DNA of 64,000 nucleotides from Microbulbifer thermotolerans. GTDB taxonomy: Bacteria > Pseudomonadota > Gammaproteobacteria > Pseudomonadales > Cellvibrionaceae. The position numbers and the translations under genes were made by a program. The notes beneath the pieces are model-generated. The model did not search any database and was not told the DNA's origin. It saw nothing but the letters and a program-made list of their open reading frames with translations. The stretch lies in assembly GCF_900112305.1 (NCBI RefSeq), contig NZ_FOKT01000002.1:310001-374000 (forward strand), given 5' to 3'. Within the stretch, counting starts at the first letter, position 1, and each line of letters starts with the position of its first letter. Shown here piece after piece: positions 58,853 to 64,000 of the stretch.

Positions 58853-61150
58853 TTAGAAGTCGTAAGCGACGCTCAACTTGATATTGCGCGGCAAAATGTA
58901 GCGCACGTTGGCTGCGAGCGGGTCGCGAGGATCACCTTCGGTCGCACCTTCTTCGTCAGTAAGGTTGTTCACCGCCAACTGAACATTGAGGTCATTGATG
59001 TAAAAGACCGTGCCCAAATCCACTTTGGTGTAGGCAGGCAGGGTTGTGAGATTACTGCTATCACTATAGCGTTCGCCAACCCGGCTGACCGCCCCGTAAA
59101 GGGATACCTCCACCCCGTTGCTCAAGGTCCAGTCATAGTTCTGAGTCAGGCGTACCTGGTGTTCGGGCTGGCGCTGTACTTGGTTGCCCTGAAACTCGCC
59201 ACTGGTGATTTCCGCGTCCTGGAAGGTGGCATTCAGCCCCAGAGTGAAATCGCCCCAATACAGTTTGCCGTCCAGCTCCAGGCCCGTGGCTTCGGTTTCC
59301 AGCCGGGTGCAAACATCACTGCCGACAACACAGTCGGGCATCCCCTGGGTCTCGTTGTAGAACAAGGTCGCGAACAGGGAATAGTTGTCGTCCTGCAACT
59401 TGTAACCCAGCTCGGCCTGGTCCACATCAATCACCAAATCGGAACCAGCGCGGAAGCTATCGCCAAACTCGCGGTAGTTATCGAAGTCGGCAAATTTGAA
59501 TCCGGAATTGATTCGGAAGAAGCTGCCCATATTGTCGGCGAACGCCCAGTCCACCGCAGCGGTATAAGCTGTACCATCTTCGTCTGCTTTGTAGGTGGTG
59601 AAGACCCCGTCGAGCGCGCCATCATCCACCGAATAATTGGTTTCGCGGTTTGCGGAACGCACCCCTAGGTCGAATGTGAAGTCTCCAAGGTAAAACTCAC
59701 CGGCGAGGTAAAGCGCGTTTTCACGGGCGTCACCGCTCGCATCTACATCGTAACTCCAGCCGCAGGTTGCCACCCCGGCCGCATTACAGGCGATCTCCCC
59801 AACACCGCCAACACTGGCAATCTGTTCACCGTCATGCCCCAGGACATAGTATTTCTGGTTGCCGATGGACCACCACTCATTGACCTCCCAACTGGAAGTG
59901 TAATAGCCCGCAGTGATTTTGAACGTATCCCATTGTTTGGCAATGCTGAGGTCGTTGGTCACGGCCTCGATGTCCTTGCGTACAACCCAGGCACCGAACT
60001 GCTGCACCAAGGTATCTCCACTGACGGTAGCGCCGGAGACAGTGGTTGCAGAAGTGATGGCGTCGCCATTCAGATCCGTCAGGCTATCCAGGCGCACGGG
60101 GCTGCCATCGGGTACAAAACCGAGAGTATCCGCATTGCCAGAAGTCAGAGAGAAACGCTCATTGAGCGTCCAGCCGTCTCCAAGATCCAGCTCTAAGTAT
60201 GCGCCGCCGATACTACCATCCCAGCCACGGCCTTCGCCCATATCGAAACTCTGCCACGCTGTGCTGGAGCCGCCATTGCCATCCGCCTGGCTGACGGGCA
60301 CCAGTACTCGGCGGTTACTGGGGCCTACTTGGGTGTAATCCGCCGGGAGCGTGGAGGCCCCAGGCAGATACCAGGTTCCGTGATCGTCAGTATCCCGCAG
60401 ATAGAAACCGGCCTTACCGTTATCCAGCTCGGCAGTCAGGTGTACTGTAAGCTGATGCCCTTCTTCTGCACTGAAGTCGGCGTCGCGAACCCCCGGAGAG
60501 GAGCTAACATAACCGCCAATCATGTAGTAGACATCATCGCTCAGCTTGCCGGTCAGCAGTGCATCCGCCCGCTGCAGATCGTAGTCGGAGGTGGAATACT
60601 TCAGCCGTCCTTCTGTCTGCTCGGTGCCCTCTTTCAGGATAAAGTTCGTGGTCAACCCAGGCTGACCATTGGAGTAGACTGGGTTGGGGCCACCGCGCAA
60701 ACCCTCTACCCGCTGAATGGTCTCATCGATGCGAAAAAGCGAGGAGTTTTCCAGGAAGGACAATGTCGGGGCGGGATAAACCGGCAATCCATTCAAAGAT
60801 ACGGTTACAAAAGGTGCGTCGCTGCCGCCGGGAAAGCCACGCACGTCGATGTTGGCGCCCGAAACACCGCCAGAGCTCTCTACCCAAAGCCCGGGAATCG
60901 ACTTCATCAAATCCGCGGTGCTGGTCGGGGAGACTTTTGCGATTTCATCGTCATTCAAGGTGGTAATGGAGAAGCTGGCATCCAGCTTGCGAATGCTGGC
61001 GCCACCGGGCGTTCCAGTGGTCACCACCTCTTCAATCACCATAGTGTCCGAAGTGGGTTCCTGGCTTAGCTGCTGAGCCACCAGGCCCCCGCTGAACCCC
61101 AGGGAAATTACAGCCAGGGATACCGCCTGGGCCAAAGGATTCTTATTCAT
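58853..61150 (-). CDS. TonB-dependent outer-membrane receptor for alpha-glucosides
   Basis: 765 residues. Signal peptide (ending GGLVAQQ), then a TonB-box-like region (VIEEVVTTGTPGG), the plug domain (DLMKSIPGLWVESSGGVSGANIDVRGFPGG) and a 22-strand-type barrel ending in an aromatic residue (KLSVAYDF), as outer-membrane insertion requires. The barrel is rich in alternating Tyr/Trp strands such as DNYSLFATLFYNET. Its operators and the nearby MFS/GH65 genes make maltose or maltooligosaccharides its likely ligand. ATG at 61150. Confidence 0.92.
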   Translation of the reverse strand: MNKNPLAQAVSLAVISLGFSGGLVAQQLSQEPTSDTMVIEEVVTTGTPGGASIRKLDASFSITTLNDDEIAKVSPTSTADLMKSIPGLWVESSGGVSGANIDVRGFPGGSDAPFVTVSLNGLPVYPAPTLSFLENSSLFRIDETIQRVEGLRGGPNPVYSNGQPGLTTNFILKEGTEQTEGRLKYSTSDYDLQRADALLTGKLSDDVYYMIGGYVSSSPGVRDADFSAEEGHQLTVHLTAELDNGKAGFYLRDTDDHGTWYLPGASTLPADYTQVGPSNRRVLVPVSQADGNGGSSTAWQSFDMGEGRGWDGSIGGAYLELDLGDGWTLNERFSLTSGNADTLGFVPDGSPVRLDSLTDLNGDAITSATTVSGATVSGDTLVQQFGAWVVRKDIEAVTNDLSIAKQWDTFKITAGYYTSSWEVNEWWSIGNQKYYVLGHDGEQIASVGGVGEIACNAAGVATCGWSYDVDASGDARENALYLAGEFYLGDFTFDLGVRSANRETNYSVDDGALDGVFTTYKADEDGTAYTAAVDWAFADNMGSFFRINSGFKFADFDNYREFGDSFRAGSDLVIDVDQAELGYKLQDDNYSLFATLFYNETQGMPDCVVGSDVCTRLETEATGLELDGKLYWGDFTLGLNATFQDAEITSGEFQGNQVQRQPEHQVRLTQNYDWTLSNGVEVSLYGAVSRVGERYSDSSNLTTLPAYTKVDLGTVFYINDLNVQLAVNNLTDEEGATEGDPRDPLAANVRYILPRNIKLSVAYDF

Positions 61151-61238
61151 CTACTCTTCCCTCTCGTCCTCGCTTTTATGCAAGTTATTGTTCGCGGTGT
61201 CATTTTTCCGACAACAGGTCGTTTTATACTGCGACCGC

Positions 61239-61326
61239 ATGCAAACGATTGCATGCACCAAGAATGGGCTTTCTTAAGGTCGTACACCACCCCTGCACTA
61301 TAATTCGGCATTGCAATCGATTGCAA
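61239..61326 (-). promoter_or_regulatory. Paired LacI-type operators 3 and 4 and receptor promoter
   Basis: Operators ATGCAAACGATTGCAT (61239-61254) and TTGCAATCGATTGCAA (61311-61326) flank a leftward -10-like TATAGT (61303-61298). Operator 4 covers the likely -35 region and operator 3 the early transcribed region, an arrangement suited to DNA looping or double blocking. The rest of the 61151-61488 gap is AT-rich with no gene. Confidence 0.72.
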
Positions 61327-61488
61327 TAGAAAGGAGAAAAATTTTAGAATACTTTGGTTATTAAAATCATATTTTTATTACAAATGGGAATTAAAAACCG
61401 TAAATGTGGGGTGTTTTGGAAGCGTTATAGGGAATGTTATTGAAAGGGCATGTTCGATACCTGTGCGAGTTGAAGTTGAACATGCGCT

Positions 61489-62082
61489 TCAGCGCGCCTC
61501 TGCTAACCGCAGCAGATGCGGAAAGCGGAGCATAACCGTGAGAACAAACAGGTCGTAGGCGGCATGCCACACCGCGACACAGAGCAGGCTCTCCGTCATC
61601 CGGTAGCAGACCCCAAAGGCGATGCCCACTAGAAACGTAGCGGCAAAATAGATAAAGGAGGCGTAGTGGAGTAAGGCAAATACCAGCGACGCCACCAGTA
61701 AACCAGCCGCAGGTGAGCTGAGGTGGGATAACCAAGACTGCAAAAAGCCGCGGAACAAGACCTCCTCGCAAATACCGGCGGCAAGAGAAATCACAACAAT
61801 CTGCACGGCGGAACAAGCGGCCATAAAGTGGCGCAGGTCAGCGCAATGCCTGCGTAATACGCCCCCAATATGCGAATTGGAGCGAATCAGCCAGAGCACA
61901 AGCAGAAAGCTGAGTGTGGCGAAAATAAGGCCCGTTAGAGTGTCCCCGTAAACCGATTCTCTCCGCCAATACACTTGAACGCCAGAGACGAAAACACCCA
62001 CCAACCCCACCACTAGAGCCACCAGTTCCAGCAGCAGAATCAATCTGAAAATATCGCGGGGGTAAATTCCGGTGCCGCTCAT
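61489..62082 (-). CDS. CPBP family intramembrane metalloprotease
   Basis: 197 residues, about six membrane segments. CPBP/Abi motifs: EEVLFRGFLQSWL (motif 1, EExxxR), FALLHYASF (motif 2) and WHAAYDLFV (motif 3). Such proteins are related to Rce1 proteases; bacterial roles vary. Start ATG at 62082. It follows the GDYXXLXY gene by 18 bases in the same operon. Confidence 0.88.
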   Translation of the reverse strand: MSGTGIYPRDIFRLILLLELVALVVGLVGVFVSGVQVYWRRESVYGDTLTGLIFATLSFLLVLWLIRSNSHIGGVLRRHCADLRHFMAACSAVQIVVISLAAGICEEVLFRGFLQSWLSHLSSPAAGLLVASLVFALLHYASFIYFAATFLVGIAFGVCYRMTESLLCVAVWHAAYDLFVLTVMLRFPHLLRLAEAR

Positions 62083-62100
62083 CGCCCCACCAGTAACTGT

Positions 62101-62628
62101 CTATTTCGCGGGATTGGCCGAAACATGCTTAAGCCGCGCCCGACCGCTCTTTGACACCATCACTTCAGCAATCCCCCCTTTGCGCAAATCCGTTTCCAGC
62201 CCCAGAGCCTTTTCCTTAGGCGCGAAATAGGCCTCGATGCCATAGCGGACTCTGTAGCTACTGATTGCACCCCGGAACCCGCTACCCGCAATCCTGCCAC
62301 GCAGAAATCTGCCCTGCTGTGGTTTTTTCAGACTGACACCGGCAAACCGGTAGATACCACGCCGGTCAGCCGTAAGTGCAACATAAATCACCTCCCCTTC
62401 GCGCAGCCTTTTCCCCGCTGGAAAGAGTGCGATATCCAAGTGAGAAATTTCGTACTCCAGGCGCGCGTAGTTACCGCGAAACAGTGAACGCGGGTCCACC
62501 GGTATCGCCTCCAGACGGATTGCCTCTCCAGTCCACAGTGGCATTTGCGCACTCAGATACATGCCAATCAAAGTCAGAAACTGAAAGCCAATGGCGGCGG
62601 CGAGACCGAGCAGGATTTTCCGCTTCAT
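62101..62628 (-). CDS. GDYXXLXY domain protein
   Basis: About 175 residues with one N-terminal membrane segment (KILLGLAAAIGFQFLTLIGMYL). PVDPRSLFRGNYARLEYEIS is the family signature (GNYARLEY in place of GDYxxLxY). Such genes regularly follow DUF2157/DUF4401 genes; the function is unknown. The ATG at 62628 overlaps the upstream stop (ATGA). Confidence 0.88.
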   Translation of the reverse strand: MKRKILLGLAAAIGFQFLTLIGMYLSAQMPLWTGEAIRLEAIPVDPRSLFRGNYARLEYEISHLDIALFPAGKRLREGEVIYVALTADRRGIYRFAGVSLKKPQQGRFLRGRIAGSGFRGAISSYRVRYGIEAYFAPKEKALGLETDLRKGGIAEVMVSKSGRARLKHVSANPAK

Positions 62629-63941
62629 AGCAACCTCTCCCTCGATTGCTGATATTTCCAATACTTGGCGGCGCCAAGAAGCAGTGCGGCAAACACAATA
62701 AACATCACCGCCCCACCCACATAATCACCGATCAAGTCAAAATAACGCAGCAGCGCGGTGACCAAAATAGACAACACACCGAGGAAGAAATAATGGGAGA
62801 TACCGCTGTGGATACCGCGTACAACCAGCCAGATACCTGTCGCGATCAGGCAGAAATTTGCTGCAACCTGATAGTACACCGCGTGAGTCTGGTCTCGGGA
62901 CAACAGCACTGCAGAAACGGCAAGTAGAAGAGCCACCAACAGTGCGGCAACCGAAGATGTACGCCCTGCTTTCTCCGCCAGCCACAAAGCCCCGCCGCCC
63001 AGTAATGCGGTTACCCCCCACATAGACGGCAGATGCTTCCAGTCCGCATCCAGCAAGTCTTTCCACGGGCCGGAAAAGCTCAATACCAACAACAGCAACA
63101 GTGCAAAGCGTAAGCTCCAAACAGAAATGATTGCGGCGTAGTCGCGGGCTGCCGAGGATGGCAGGCTGGCAAGCCGCTGAGCCGTGGCGAACAGCAAGAT
63201 AAACAAGGCCACTGCCACTACCAGGTGCTCGGCGTGGAAATCGAATAAGAAAAACTGATCATCTTCCCGCCACAGCACGGCCAGCGAATACTCCAGCCAA
63301 AGACCACTACTGACGAGCACCGCCAACAGCAGCAATACGCTCCGAGGCCCTTTCCACAATACATACACTGAACTGAGCACGAATAGCGGGAACAGGCCCG
63401 GGTAATAACCGAGACTGATCTCTATAAAGAACCAGATCAACGCAAGCGTGTTGGCCTGCAGCGCCAGCCAGGGACTCTTTGTCATCACAGCGAACGGCAG
63501 ACACCCCAGTGCCCACCAAAAGACCCCATCCGGCATATGCTCGCCAAGATGATAGATCTGTGCAATTAGAATAATCGACGCGCCATAGAAGAAGTTACCA
63601 AGCAGAAACAATCCGACTCCGGCGTTATGCTTTCCGCTGAGACAGTGGCGCAACGCGATTACCTGAGTAGATACCGTCAGCAGGATCAAGCCCCACATGC
63701 GCAGCGCCCTCGGGATCTCATCCCAATTGGCACCGAGTAAAGTGATCATTGCCAAGCCGATAAAGAGATATCCCAATCCCACCAACACTCTGTAACCCAG
63801 GGAACGGCTCCCATCTTGATGGAGGTCTACGCCATAGCGATCGCAGATCCGTGCCGCCTGAGCCTCACTGATCAAGCCTTCTTCGACCCACGCTTTGGCC
63901 TCACGCGCCAAGTCGTTTTTCAACAAACGAATCAATCTCAT
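62625..63941 (-). CDS. DUF2157 membrane protein
   Basis: About 438 residues. The cytosolic N-terminus has DUF2157 (KAWVEEGLISEAQAARICDRYG), then about 12-14 hydrophobic segments from YRVLVGLGYLFIGLAMITLLGANW onward. No catalytic motif. The ATG at 63941 follows GGGGAGCC; the frame is open to 63986. First gene of the three-gene operon ending in the CPBP protease. Confidence 0.88.
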   Translation of the reverse strand: MRLIRLLKNDLAREAKAWVEEGLISEAQAARICDRYGVDLHQDGSRSLGYRVLVGLGYLFIGLAMITLLGANWDEIPRALRMWGLILLTVSTQVIALRHCLSGKHNAGVGLFLLGNFFYGASIILIAQIYHLGEHMPDGVFWWALGCLPFAVMTKSPWLALQANTLALIWFFIEISLGYYPGLFPLFVLSSVYVLWKGPRSVLLLLAVLVSSGLWLEYSLAVLWREDDQFFLFDFHAEHLVVAVALFILLFATAQRLASLPSSAARDYAAIISVWSLRFALLLLLVLSFSGPWKDLLDADWKHLPSMWGVTALLGGGALWLAEKAGRTSSVAALLVALLLAVSAVLLSRDQTHAVYYQVAANFCLIATGIWLVVRGIHSGISHYFFLGVLSILVTALLRYFDLIGDYVGGAVMFIVFAALLLGAAKYWKYQQSRERLL

Positions 63942-64000
63942 AGGCTCCCCGGGGTTACTGCTGGCACCGGACCAGATCCGGACCATTGGTCACTACCGGA

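Overview
The window looks like chromosomal DNA of a marine, polysaccharide-using gammaproteobacterium. The pairing of a TonB receptor with glycoside hydrolase family 65, the RsuA/RsmC/MiaE/AcnB set and the overall gene style fit the Cellvibrionales, perhaps a Microbulbifer relative. That placement is inference from gene content; no rRNA or marker phylogeny is available here. Most of the window is GC-rich and housekeeping in character, but 1.8-9.7 kb is clearly AT-rich and was probably acquired by transfer.

Layout. 0-1.7 kb: end of a Bat (aerotolerance) locus, batD. 1.8-9.7 kb: a leftward, translationally coupled surface-polysaccharide operon (ABC permease, ATPase, pyruvyl transferase-like protein, DUF4422-GT8 fusion, UDP-galactopyranose mutase, GT2, GT4), which should build and export a galactofuranose-containing glycan. 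9.7-12.9 kb: nadK, then an Xre-RES toxin-antitoxin pair overlapping a PLP-dependent deaminase/desulfhydrase gene, with a promoter and palindromic operator. 13.1-17.4 kb: two tRNA operons (Val-Asp and Pro-Arg-His) with good promoters and terminators around a large DUF6351-like exported hydrolase and a solitary cysC. 17.7-22.8 kb: folD, rsuA, an rsmC-like methyltransferase, a ferritin-like protein, a spermidine-synthase-like protein, a free methionine-R-sulfoxide reductase and a small membrane coiled-coil protein.

23.2-30.4 kb: a complete type I Wadjet (JetABCD) anti-plasmid SMC system, transcribed leftward. A short palindromic repeat element lies just past jetD, and a fragment of the same repeat sits in the jetC-jetD junction. 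30.4-43.7 kb: DUF3012 lipoprotein, cysS, glnS, ppiB, lpxH, a saccharopine-dehydrogenase-like protein, a RutE-like nitroreductase, DUF3081, miaE, a haem-oxygenase-fold protein, a Tus-like terminus-binding protein, a DUF1289 protein and acnB with a strong terminator.

43.8-52.6 kb: accessory region with a GIY-YIG-like protein, two secreted hydrolase-type genes (a choloylglycine-hydrolase-family enzyme and an HExxH protein) bracketed by copies of the repeat, a CPA2 antiporter, the broken end of a RAYT-type transposase, sixA, a SpoIIAA-like protein, an unlisted 41-codon ORF with a strong ribosome-binding site, and exoD.

52.6-61.3 kb: a maltose-type disaccharide regulon: LacI regulator and MFS importer on one strand, GH65 phosphorylase and beta-phosphoglucomutase on the other, and a TonB-dependent receptor. 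Four near-identical palindromes (core TGCAATCGATTGCA) lie in front of the three transcripts. 61.5-64 kb: a DUF2157 / GDYXXLXY / CPBP protease operon.

A recurring unusual element is a roughly 220-bp MITE-like family with ends resembling GGAACCTCTGATTAATTCGC. Two complete copies and at least five partial copies occur in this one window.
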